Assembly: GCA_039545295.1 (NCBI GenBank)
Contig: BCIK01000027.1
Coordinates: 211,781 to 275,780 of the forward strand
Reading direction: 5' to 3'
Origin: Udeniomyces pyricola
Taxonomy: Eukaryota; Basidiomycota; Tremellomycetes; Cystofilobasidiales; Mrakiaceae
Length of the DNA: 64,000 nt
Positions 9,796 through 21,000 of this stretch are shown piece by piece. The position numbers were made by a program, and so were the translations under genes. The stretch's first letter is position 1, and each line of letters opens with the position of its first letter. The notes under the pieces were generated by a model. It saw only the letters and a program-made list of their open reading frames with translations. It did not search any database and had not been told where the DNA came from.

Positions 9796-12444
9796 GTTGG
9801 AGAGTAGAGATAGGCGTCAGTGAGTGTAGAAGGACAGAGGGGGTTGAGGGATTGATGGCTGATGAAGGAGTCGGTGGGCGCGATGATTGACTATGAAGAG
9901 TGCAGGGCGCACCGGGATCAAGTTGCAAGAGTGCCCGGTTGGATCTCTGCGCTTCGTTTCGGATCTCGGACAAGCACCGACCGAAGGAGAGATAAGGATC
10001 ATCGATCATCTGCAACGTGATACGCGCGCCCAATCGATCGGCTGACTCTATTTATTATTCATAAACAATTCAAGAATCCAACCCTTTCCTCAGTTAGTTA
10101 CCGCTTTATGCCTTTGCGCACATACATATCTCTCGACTTTGTATTCACTGATTTCCAGCTCACGGTAAGCGATTCTATCATCCGACGAACACTCACTTAC
10201 GTCCGTCTCCACGCAAAGAGTGCAGCATGTATCAACACCATCGGCGCATCTGATGTACAACGAACACGTCGTCGATGATGAAGTCAAAGTCGATGACGTC
10301 AGCACACGTATACACGTACGGTCGATCATGCGTTCGTCGCAATCCCTTCTGCTAAGATCCTAACTCATTTACGACCCGTCCTAGAATCTACTCTGAGGTT
10401 CATCAGATAGTTTCTCTTTAGCCAAATGGACGAGATTCCATCCGGTTTCCTCTTACCGTGCTCATATGATGTGACGCGCGCACCTAGCAACGCGTCTGAT
10501 AGGACATACTCGTAAGAAGGCTTATATCTACCTCTAGATACAATCCATCAAAGACCAGCAGTCATGCTAGTATCATACGCGCCATGATCCCTAGCCAAGA
10601 CGACGAAAAAAAAAAAGATAAAAAAAAAAGATGGCTCGACGCGCGTGGTCCCTAGACGGATCTTGAAGCTGGACGCGCGTCGTCGACACTACTAGGGCCG
10701 ATAAGAGCGTTCGTTATATACGTGATCAGATGACTGACGAAAGTTTGATATCTCATCTCGGGCGCTTTGAGAGTGCACAATGTTCGTTGGTTATGATGAG
10801 TAGGGTAGCGATCTGAGGCCTCAGCGTGCATGACGATGGACTGAGGATGGCGATGTATGCAGATCTGTAACAAGAAAAGAAAAAAAAATTGTATATATAA
10901 ATGAAACAAAACTGAGTCATCGCTGGTTACTTGGATATTGGTGGACTGCAATAGCATATAGTGGAGAGGTGTGGACACTATGGTGATGATGAGCGATTAT
11001 ATTGCGTGGGAGATGGATAATTGATGAACCGCGGCAGCGTCGAGGAGCGTCGACGAGATCCGATGTCCGAGAGCGTTGCCAGCGGTTCGTCGTCATCATG
11101 TCAAACGACCGGCGTCACGTTGATCATGATGAGCAAGCAGCTGGAGACCGACCGGATTGGGATGCATCTCGACACGAGCGCTTGCTCTTGTGGTGACTCC
11201 TCTCCTCTCGGCTCGCCTTTGATGGCCAACTGTATATGAGCAGACGGGGTAGGTGTTGAGGTTGTGGGAATAGTGATGTCGGCATTCGGTGAAGTGGTGT
11301 GTGTGGGCTTGATGGACCCGGGTGATGAGGCTGATGGGCATGAAAGAATATTGATAATATGGCCGGATGGGGAAAGGTCGAAAGGGCGGGCGGGCGAATC
11401 TAAGAGTGAGCGTGATGATGATTCGAGGGGGGAGGAGGCTCTCCCACGCTGGCTCACACGCGATGCCCCCCCCCTCAGTTGGCCCACACAGCAAGGGCTT
11501 GCTTGCCCTCTCCTTCGCCCTCTCCCTCTCACGCACAACCACTCACTCCCATTCCCCCCCTTCAGCCTCCCAGCCAACCGAACCCCCTCCCAAACCCCCC
11601 ACTCACCCAAACCCCCTCACACACCCTACCCAACCTCAATCGTCAGTGCCGCCTTTTTCTTTTCTCTTGACCCACCCGCCCTTTATCCATCCGCCTCAAC
11701 TAGCCTCTCCTTCAGGGGCCGTCTATAGAGTCCATTTTCCCTCGACTCGCTTGATATTTTCTGTGCTTCCTCTCCCCTCGGCCCCCCTCGAAGAGAGCTC
11801 CCATCTCTTCCTTTGCCCTCCCCTCTCCTCCCCTCCTCTGTCCTCCCCTCCTCCGCCCTCTCTCTCTAGGCTCAAGGCGACGACGCGCGCGTCGAACCAT
11901 CTGCCTACTCCGCCTCGCCCGTCCCATCCTGACTCATCCATCCCTCTTCTCGAGGTTGGATGGCTTCTCATTAGTTCCTCAGCCCTATCGTCGAGGCCAC
12001 CGAGTGTGCCTCGACGACGCAAAGCTGCTGCCGTTCCCTTGTCCTCCTTCCCTCTCTCTCTCCCTCCTCCCCCGCCCCTTCGCCTGCCTCGCTTCGCCGC
12101 CTGGCCCGTCTGTTCCTGTCGCTCATCTCGCACACAGACTCGTCGCGTCGTCGCATCCATGACCCATCCGGCCTTCTTTTCTTTTTTTTGTGCCCATCTC
12201 ATCATCATGGCCACGCGTCTCTTTGTCTCGTTCCGCTAAACCTCATCGAAATCCCGATCCGTCTGAGCTCTTCATCACGCGATCAATACTGACTCACCTT
12301 GGTTGCTTCCCTCTTCGTCCCTTGTTCTATCTCCCTTCCCTCCCCTCCTCGCTCCTCGCGTCGCCCTTTCTTGCCTCTTCTTCTTCGCGTCGCATCCATC
12401 CATCCATCCATCCATACGCGTATCTCCGCTGAACGACGACTCAG
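9796..12444. other. Intergenic region between guanine deaminase and NHP6, no supported gene
   Basis: No gene can be supported. On the minus strand at 9915-10020 a short frame (MIDDPYLSFGRCLSEIRN) looks non-repetitive, but it is out of phase with the deaminase and could be 5' leader or a relic. About 10300-11000 has mixed sequence with a TGACGTCA palindrome near 10294 and A-runs at 10608-10630. From about 11400 to 12440 the plus strand is strongly C/T-rich. It opens a 290-codon Ser/Pro frame (11367-12239) that I take as pyrimidine-rich 5' leader or promoter of NHP6. ACGCGT occurs near 12213 and 12417. Confidence 0.5.
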
Positions 12445-13783
12445 ATGCCCAAAGAAGTCAAGGACAAGGCCGCCAGCGCGTCCAAGCCTCGAGGTACGTT
12501 CCTTCCTCCCTCTTTCTTCCGGACCCTGCCTCCTTCGTTCGGGGTTGAAGCAAAGTCGATGCCGTCGAGACGCGTCGTGCCGGACTCTCTTTCCCTTCCT
12601 CCCCCCCCCCCCACTCTTCTTCTTCGAATGTCACCTCGGCTCTTCGCGTTTTGTTGTCTGACTCTTCGTCCATCTCCTTTACCCTTATCTCATATAGCTG
12701 CCAAGCCCAAGTCGGACGGTACCACCAAGAGGGCCTCCACCAAGAAGGACAAGGATGCCCCCAAGCGGTTCGTCATCCATCTATCTCCTTTTCGATGCTT
12801 GTTCTCTCTCTCTGTATGCATATATGCATGTATGCTCATTGGAATCTCTTGATTTTTTGTCCACTCTCTGGTGGATCCTCGTGCATCTTGGATTCGATTT
12901 CTTTCAATAGGGCTCTTTCCGCTTACATGTTCTTCGCCCAGAACGAGCGACCCCAGATCAAGGAGGACAATCCTGAGGCTTCGTTCGGTTCGTTGACTCC
13001 CTTGCACCTTGACGGCATCTACCGCCTGTGCTTGTCTTGTATTCGAAGCTCACCCCCCCCCATCTTGATTTGATTAATCACCCTTGATCTTTACTCTTGC
13101 CTCCTTTGCTTTGGTACTTCAGGTGAGCTCGGCAAGATCCTCGGAGCCAAGTGGAAGGAGATGGACGAGAACGAGAAGGCTGTACGTATATCTCTCCTGA
13201 TTTGATTATTGTGTTTCCGTCTAGAGTTTTTTTTTTAATGTCAAATGAATGGGGGTCGACTGGATACGATGTACTAAAACGTACCTCGCCTTTGTTTTTT
13301 GGGGGGTTCTTTTCTCCGTTATAGCCTTACCAGAGGATGGCTGATGACGACAAGGTCCGAGCTGCCGATGCCAAGGCCGAGTACGAGGTGAGTTGACTGA
13401 ACTACTATTTGCCGAACCCCCGGCCTTGCTCCTTGCCGTTATGTAGAGAATGAAATTAACCATCCACTTCCCCCTCCTCTCTTTCTCTTGTTGCTTTGGT
13501 GACTGCTTCTTGAAGTCGTCTGGCGCCGCCGCTGCGTTTGCCGCTGCTACGGGCAAGAAGCCCGCGTCCAAGTCCAAGGCTAAGCCTGCGTCCAAGAAGT
13601 CCAAGCCTGTCGTCGAGGAGGACGACGAGGACGACGAGTCGGACGCTGAGGAGTCGGACTGTACGTTTTTTTTCTTCTTGTTTGTGGTTGTTGGGGGTTG
13701 TTTTTTGAGAGAATGGTTTGGGACTTGTTTGGCATCATGTTTGGTGGCTGATCCTCTGGTTCATCGTTGTTGTTTTCACAGAG
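12445..13783 (+). CDS. NHP6: NHP6-like HMG-box chromatin protein
   Basis: Single HMG-box DNA-bending protein; yeast Nhp6 works with FACT and at transcription start sites. Seven exons: 12445-12493, 12698-12767, 12911-12987, 13123-13181, 13325-13387, 13516-13660 and the two bases 13782-13783. They give 154 residues. Order: Lys/Ala-rich N-tail; the box KRALSAYMFFAQNERP...[38 protein letters not shown] (about residues 39-100); an Ala/Lys-rich linker with GKKPASKSKAKPASKKSK; and an acidic tail (EEDDEDDESDAEESD). Yeast Nhp6A is only 93 residues and lacks the acidic tail, so this is the longer, tailed fungal form. The last coding base T at 13660 joins AG at 13782-13783 to form TAG, so the stop codon is split by an intron. 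If that intron were kept, the protein would run on into Phe/Val-rich sequence. Confidence 0.93.
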
Positions 13784-14542
13784 ATTCAAAAAGAAAACAA
13801 CTCTCTATGTTGTTGTTTCTTCTTTTTCTTTTCTTCTACTACCCTGAAAAAACTCTTTTGTGTTCTTCTTTCGGGCTTCAAAACCTCTCGCCTCGTATCC
13901 CCTCCCCCCCCCCTCCCCCCTTTTTTTGTTTTATCTCTTCATTTCATTTATGACTGGATGAACCCTTCCTTTTGAGTTTCTCGCCACCCCCGTAGTACTC
14001 CTTTCTCTCGTCTTTCCTTTCTTTTTGCCTCTGAAACTCTTGTAATCCCCCCACCCTCCCTTTTTTCTTCGTCGTCGTCGTCGTTTTACTTCGTTTTTCT
14101 TTTCTTCTTTTCTTGAGTCTTTTCCTTTTCGTTCTTTTCTGTCTTTTTTTTTGGGGGGGGGGGGTTNTTTTTTTNTTTTTTCTTTTTTTCAAACTCGGAC
14201 GACGACGCGACTGTTGTTTTTCGGTGGCAGAATGACTCTTTCTTTTCTTTTTTTCCATATATAATGACATCTCTTCCCCCCCCCCCTTCTTTCGATTACC
14301 TTTTTTCTTCTTTTTTTTTTCAAAGAGACAAAGAGAGAGAGAAAGAGAGAGACGATCGAGGTGATGATAAGATATATCTATCCCAATGCGAGTGTCGAGC
14401 TGAGAAGTGGGGGGGGGGGCCTGCTGAATAACAACCCATGAAAATAGTTTATAGGAAATCTTTCCATCTCTCTCTCTATATATATATATATATGTGTGTG
14501 TGTATGTGGTAGGTTTATTATTATTATTATTATTATTTATTA
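13784..14542. other. Convergent 3' flanks of NHP6 and the WRAP53-like gene
   Basis: No gene seen. T-, C- and G-runs dominate, with single unresolved N bases at 14167 and 14175 inside a G/T homopolymer junction. There is a short TA/TG microsatellite near 14479-14507 and a TTA run near 14517-14545. A 280-codon frame on the minus strand here is low-complexity translation of these runs, not a gene. Confidence 0.6.
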
Positions 14543-17500
14543 TTATGAATTTGCAAGGGAGAAATCCCAGATGGACAAGGTAGCTTCCTGGGGTTGGATT
14601 CGGGATGGTCTCGTTGTTCTTCTCACGGGGGGGTTGGTGGTGGTGGTGGTGGTGGTGAGCGTGGTGCTCGTGGTGGGAGAGACGAGTTTGTGGTTGGGTG
14701 GTGGTGGTGATGGTTGGGTATGAGGGTAGGGGGTTGGTGGAGTAAGTATAGAAGAGGAAGAGGGAAGGAGGGGTTGGATTTGGCATGAGGATGAGGAGGA
14801 GGAAGAGGAAGAGGATGGGTTTGTGAAAGCAAGAGAAGGAAGAGGATTAAGAGACTCGCTCGATGGTGATGGTGGTGATGGTTGAGAGAGAATGGTGTCT
14901 GAGATGGGTTCTTGAAGTGGTGATGGTTGGGGTAGTGGTGCTTGAAAAGGAAGAGGAAGAGGAAGAGGTTGTTGGGTCGAGGAGGAACAAGAAGGTGATG
15001 ATGATGATGATGGAATAGATGATGCCTTTTCTGGGTTTCGGACGGAACTCATGGATGTATCGGACGAATCTGAAGACGAGTCCGAGTCTGAGTCCGAGTC
15101 GGAATCGGAATCGGGGATAGGGGGGAAATGACGGGCACCTGAAGACGTCGTGAGAAGTGGTAGGTATGGATGAAGAGATACTGAAGGGATAGCATCTGTT
15201 TGTTTGTTTTTATTTATTGGTTTGTTTTTTTTTTTCGTGAGAAGATTACCCATCGCCCCATCAGCCAAAATGAGAGATAGCATGAAAGAACGAAAAGAAA
15301 AAGAAGAAAAAAAAAAGAAAAAAAAAGACGATGAGCATGAGGAATGGTTCCGTTTTCGGGAAAAATGGTAGGCGCAGCGAGAAGAGATGAGAAACGGAAC
15401 AGAACAGAACAGATGAGATGAGGGGGAGAGAGAAAACAAGAGGAGAAAAAAAAAGTTCACGGACCGATGCTCGCTCGAAACGTATGCATAGGTGTTTGCC
15501 TATTCGTCTTCATCGCCGTCGTCAAAGACGTTTTGGCAGAAGAGGAAGGAAGAGTCGAGTTGACGTCGTCATCGTACCCGGGCTCTGGTTCTTGCTCTTC
15601 TTTGGGTTGGATGTCAAAGAAGGAGACGCGGCCGTTCTGAAGGGGAGGCGGAATGAGAGGGTTATAGGGAAACAAAGAGATCAGCGGATATAGATGCGAA
15701 CCAAGGAGAGCGTTTGAGCCATCCTAGGTGGAGTCGTTATAAAGCAAGGGATATATATGACCAGGTTTTCGATCCCAATTCATCTCTCCCTCTCATGAAC
15801 TCCAAGAGGAGTTAGTATCTGACGGGGAATATGCATACCTTGTCTCCTCCGACAATCCAGCGTCCTCCAAGGTCCAACCCAAACGCCATCCTCTGATTTG
15901 TGCCCTTGTCCTCCTTGCCGTCGTCTCGGGAGGTGGGATGGACATAAGACGCGAAAGGCTTCTTGGGCATCCGAAGGTCCCAGCATTGGGCCATGGAGGG
16001 AGAACGACGGGACGAGGCAAACAATTGATGTGGAGAGAGGGGATGGAACTTGATCTGCGCGAGGAAACACACGAATGAAAAGATCGGAGGTCAGATCGAG
16101 TGAGCATGAGAATGAGGTTTTGGGTTTTGCAGGTCTGGAGTTGGGGTCCTGATCATTCCCAATCTCGCAGGTATATATAGATCTTGACTTTGTTTTCTTA
16201 TCAGATTCTTCGGCCAGGATTTGAGACGAACCTGAGTCACTCCCGCCCCTTCGATCCCCTTGAGGTTGAAGAGTTGTCTGCCAGGGGCGGCCGACGCCTC
16301 ATCGTAGAGCGAAATGGTGCCCGTGTATGTCCCAGCGGCAAACAGACCAGGTTGGTGTGGGGAGAAGTCAAGGGCCGAGATGATCCCTGAATGGTAGTGT
16401 TGATGATTTACAGATGAAGAAGAGGAGGAGAAGAGGGTAAGGAACAAAAGATAGAATCGATGATGAGCACCACGAAATCAAGGTTTCCCAAACCCTTGGA
16501 TCTCCCTCTACACCTACTTTCCTCGCTTCCCAGCTGTCTACTGAAGAGAAGGAGTACAACGAGAGGGGAGACAAGAGATGGTATTCTCCTACGCTCGTGT
16601 CCATCGGCCTTGCCTTGATTGACTTTACGAACCTTTTTGGCCTCCTTTGGTCTTTCTCGTCGCACACGTCTTGATTCTCTCGCCTTCACCAGGCCTGGCG
16701 AAATCAAAGACTTCAATCGCTGAGTCAAAACCGCAGTAGAGCCTGTCGTAGGAGTATGGAAACGTTTTAAAAGGGGCGAGGGGAATCAGAAGAGAAGAGA
16801 GGGCCACAAAGGGGGGGGGGGGNGGGCAGAGGACACGAGAAGGAAACGGACTTGGAGGCGGAGAGGTTAAAGGCCATGGAATGAGGAGCGATGAAACGTT
16901 CTCGGTGGTCTACGATGGGATAAGATGCTCGGATCTAAATCCCTCCGCCGAGTCAAGGAAGAAAAAAAAAAGAGAAAAAAAAGGAGTGAGGCAAGCGTCA
17001 GTGTTTAGGTCGAGTAAAAGGGTCTTTTGACCGGTTGGATATTCCTCGTAGACGGTCGACGTCGGTTCCGGTAGCCCGATTGATAAATTTCATGACTCAC
17101 TCTACCATCGACGCCGTCTATCAAGCGGATGGTCGTCCCTTCGCCAGCAACGAGAAAGCAGAAGCTGGCAGGGTCAGCAAGCGAAGCAGCGGGGTACCAG
17201 AGCGTGGAGTAGATGGCGGATTGTTGGGGGAGCGTGAGGGTGGGCGTGAGGGTCGGGGGAGAATGAAGAGAGGAAGAGCGAGGGTAGAGATCTGAGGGAC
17301 TGGGAGGTTTAGATGGGCGGGTGGAGAGGTGAGAAGGGAGAGGGACAAAGGTGAGAAAGGTGATGCAAAGATTGAAAGAATTAAAAGGGGGGATGAATGA
17401 TTTGATTGATTGGTTTTACAGGGTAAACGTCCGGATCGTTCGGTCCTCGCCGACTGTCAGAAGAGACGACCCGTCGGGGGACCATCGAGCGTCGCGGAGG

Positions 17501-17721
17501 AAATTAGCGTCGGCTAGGTCTGAAGAGACGGTTGGATCGTACGATGCTAGTAGAGGGGGAGGATGGGTTGAGGTCGATGGGGCTGAGGATGGAGATGCAA
17601 GAGCAGCTGAAGCAGGGGTCGTCCGAGCAGGAGTCCGACCAGGGGCAAAGTTAAATTGAGGGAGCGGAGGGTAGGCATACTCTGGGTACCACCCTTCTGC
17701 CTGGTGGCTGGTCTCATCCAT
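14543..17721 (-). CDS. WD40 protein of the WRAP53/TCAB1 (Swt21-like) family
   Basis: WD40 protein related to human WRAP53/TCAB1, which binds CAB-box RNAs (telomerase RNA, scaRNAs). The fungal relative Swt21 associates with the spliceosome. In order: EGWYPEYAYPPLPQFNF, then NFLRDARWSPDGSSLLTVGED (about 17440-17510), AIYSTLWYPA, HSMAFN and KLYCGFDSAIEVFDFARPGEGE (about 16690-16880), IISALDFSPHQPGLFAAGTYTG (about 16320-16385), KFHPLSPHQLFASSRRS with CWDLR (about 15965-16050), a blade ending in NGRVSFFDI (about 15620), and VSLHPYLPLLTTSSG (about 15145-15195). The last blade is interrupted by about 190 residues of Asp/Ser-, Pro- and Thr-rich sequence before it closes with LSIWDFSL at 14550-14575. 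The start at 17721 is the first in-frame ATG before the conserved N-terminus. A 5' intron is possible upstream. One N lies in an intron at 16823. Assignment rests on blade order and the GEGE and HPSLPLL-type motifs. Confidence 0.82.
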
Positions 17722-18012
17722 TGAGGCGAAGGATCGGTCGATGCTGTGGGAGACGGGTCGAAATGAAGGTGTTTCGTGGGTTAGTAGGGTTAGAAGATGG
17801 GATGATGTGGGATGATGGATATATGCGTACGTTGGCTTCGTAGTTGTATAATCAGACACCGTCTTCGAGTTGGGCGATGTGTGGTGTGGTGTGGTTTGAG
17901 TGAATGAAGTGAATGAAGCGATGATGCATCATCATTCATGGATCCATGAGGAATTCCAACACCCACACACCGCCCCCCTTGCCCAGAACCCCCTTCCCCC
18001 TTCTCCATCATC
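17722..18012. promoter_or_regulatory. Divergent promoter between the WRAP53-like gene and RRP44
   Basis: About 290 bp lie between two start codons that face away from each other. I see a GT-rich patch near 17880-17900, repeated GAATGAA near 17900-17920 and a C-rich leader just before the RRP44 ATG. No certain factor site is visible. A possible intron in the WRAP53-like 5' leader (GTACGC near 17825) would sit here. Confidence 0.45.
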
Positions 18013-21000
18013 ATGTCTGCCGCCGATCCAGACAGCATCTCCATCCTCAAGCGCCACCGTCAAGACACGCCTTTTGCCCAGCGCAAGTTCTTCAAAAAGA
18101 CGGCGCGTGGAAAGGTTCTCAAGGGTCCGTCGTCCCTGCCTGGGTCCGATCTGTCATCATGCTCGACCCATCATCCATTCGCCATACACGCCACCGCCCA
18201 GTCTCGCCTTACCTCGCGTCATTCCATGCGTTTGCCTTTGTTCGTGCTCAACCCACTCACTTGAACCATTGTTCCTGTTCATTCACTCAAATCTCTAGTC
18301 ATCCGAGAGCGATACCTTCGAAACGACATCCCATGTGGCTCGGCCTCGTGCGACCTCTGCCTCGATCCAAGCCACAAGCCTGTTCTTCCTCAGGACGGTT
18401 TCCTCGCAAGTGACCTCGTCCAGGCAGGGCATTTCGTCGTCCCCGACACCAATGCTTTCCTCCACCAGGTCAGCATGCATATCTCTCAACCAAAACATCA
18501 GCGAAACTCATCCTTGCGGCAGCCAGACCTTCCTTGTCCCCTCCCCTCCTCCCCCCCTTACTACGCCGTCGTTTCTGTTTCTCTCTCTTTCAACTGACGT
18601 GCAACTTCCTCGTTCCCCTAACGAACAGATGGATCTCCTCACGTCGCCTCTCCTAGCGTCTCTCCCCATCATCGTTCTCCAAACCGTGCTCGACGAAGTC
18701 CGCCACCGATCCCTTCCACTCTTTAACAGGCTCAAGCAGCTCATTGCGGACGAGGAGCGAATCGTTTGGGTCTTTTGGAACGAGGCCAGGCGGTGAGTCC
18801 CGAGAGATATGCGTTGACGTTCTCCGTCGAGTCTACACCAGAGACAACAGATGAAGCAAAGCAGACTGACGTTGATGCTGTATCCATTCCTATAGAGATT
18901 CGGCAACCACTCGAATCGCGGACGAGACGCCCAACGACAGGAACGATCGGTGTACGACTTATTTTCTCGCGTTTGACTGCTTTCTTCCCTTGCCTTACAC
19001 GCCCTAACACATTCCTTTGTCAATTCAATCAGCTATCCGAAAGTCCCTTAAATGGTACAATGAACATCTTGCTGCGTCTTCCCCTTCCCGATCCTCCAAA
19101 GGCAAAGGCCGAGCTGCTGGTGCCCAAGTTCCGTTTGTCGTCATGATCAGTGACGACGCGGATAACCGAAGGAAGGCCGGCCTAGAGGGACTTAAGGCTT
19201 TCTCAGGTGGGTCATAGTGTCTCCCGGGGTTGAGACTGAAAACCGCCCTTCACATGGAGAAGGAAATGCCCATCCCAGCCGTCTGATACTCGCCCTGGAT
19301 GTTTTCTCTGGTCTATCTATCCCTGATGTTTTCCCCTCAATCGTCGCTCTTGTAGTCCGAGAGTACATTGAAGGACTCAAGAACAGTTCTGCTGCCCTTC
19401 TCGATCTCCTCGCCGCCACCGGCTCAGCCGCTGACAGCGAAGAGGTTTCTGGCAAGAAAGGCCCGCGAAAGGCCATCTATTCCGAGGTGAGTGATCCCTG
19501 TTCTCCGAGTTTCACTCGCTTCTATCTCTATGTCCAACCAAATCTATGCACATGATCTGACGGTGAAACTACTATCTCTCCTGTTTGTTGCTGTTGCTGC
19601 GATGTAGTACATCAACTCGGCTACTTTGCTCTCAGGCATCAAATCGGAGCATCTCCACAAGGGCCATTTCAACGCGAACCCGTACAATTACCTTGAGGTC
19701 AGTATGAGAAAGCCGGCAGCCTCCTGCCTGACTGTTTCTTACCTGGCTAAACATTTGGCACGTCAAACGTTTGAGAGTAAACTTACACGTTCCTTCCTTC
19801 CTCCTGATTCGGCCTTGTACCGTTACCCACCCTTTCTCCTCTCCTTTTCTGCAACTTCTATCGATTTCGATCCCCTTAGGGAACTGTTACTTGCCCAACT
19901 TACCCCAAGCCAATCCTCCTCGTCGGCCGAGAGCACATGAACCGATCCGTCAACGGCGACGTTGTCGTCGTCGAAGTTCTGCCTGAGGAAGAATGGAAGG
20001 CGCCAGGGGATTCCGTCGTTGACCAAGATGGTGCGTCTCTTTCGCCTTCTTTCGATCTCTCATTTGCTGTGCGAAGCGAAGTGTAGGAAAACCCTGATGA
20101 ACCCGTAACGGCAACCCACGACTGATTGTGGCCTCTCCCAATTTTCTACCACCCTTTCATGTTTCTTTTCCTCCTTGTCCAGCCGCCCTCAAGAACGATG
20201 ACGCTGACGACTCTGAGGGTGAAGACATCAATTCTGAGGAAGTCGCCCGCGAGAAGAAGGAAGCTCTCGAAGCAGCCGAAGTGGCTCGGTTGAACCCTGT
20301 CGAGAAGCAACCAACGGGTCGCGTCGTCGGAATCTTCAAGCGCAACTGGCGACCGTGAGTCATCGCTTGGTTTCGTGAACGCAATGGAATCGTCACATCA
20401 ACCGGAATATTCAAACTCAACCCCGCTTCGTGTTTTCTTCCTTTCTTCCTTGCTCTATCCTGGCGTTTGGTTCTCATCAGTTATGTCTGCCACATCGACT
20501 CCACTTCCCTTTCGTCCCTCAACCCTACTTCCCTCGCGCCTCAAACTGTCTTTGCCACTCCGCTTGATCGCAAACTCCCCCGAATTCGACTTCGAACGCG
20601 TCAAGCGCCAACGCTCCTTTCTCAAAAGATCCTCGTCTCCATCGATCGATGGGACATCCATTCGCGATACCCTGAGGGTCACTTTGTGCGCTCGTTGGGC
20701 GAAGTTGAAAGCAAAGGAGCAGAGCAGGAGAGTTTGTTGTTGGAGTTTGAAGTGCCGTATAGGCCGTTTGGAAAGGGTATCTTGGATTGTTTGCCCAAGG
20801 AGGGAGATAAGTGGGTCGTACCGCCCAAAGACAATGATCCGAGGAACGATTGGAGGGACAGAGAGGATTTGAGGGACATGGTCATTTGTAGCATTGATCC
20901 ACCTGGTACGGTTCATGTTCTTCTTGGCTTGAGTCGATGCTCTTATGAAATCAACTCACTTTGTTGGCTGTTCTGACGCTTTCCTCCTCTTAATGGAATG

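Noticed and set aside
9915..10033. MIDDPYLSFGRCLSEIRN frame as the N-terminus of guanine deaminase
   Set aside because: It reaches the GTAAGG donor in phase 1, whereas the next deaminase exon requires phase 0. Family members do not carry this segment. Left as unexplained leader sequence.
10650..11100. Ankyrin-like phrase STPLHYMLLQ on the minus strand
   Set aside because: A single phrase without neighbouring repeats; flanking frames are interrupted and no splice chain can be built.
11367..12239. 290-codon open frame on the plus strand
   Set aside because: Ser/Pro/Leu-rich translation of a C/T-rich tract without domain, just upstream of NHP6. All three plus frames stay partly open, as expected of a pyrimidine-rich leader.
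13944..14786. 280-codon open frame on the minus strand
   Set aside because: Spans homopolymers, two N bases and microsatellites. It overlaps the 3' exon of the WRAP53-like gene in a different frame.
17722..17859. Upstream extension of the WRAP53-like protein to 17859
   Set aside because: That position is a GTG, not ATG, and the segment includes a likely intron donor and acceptor.
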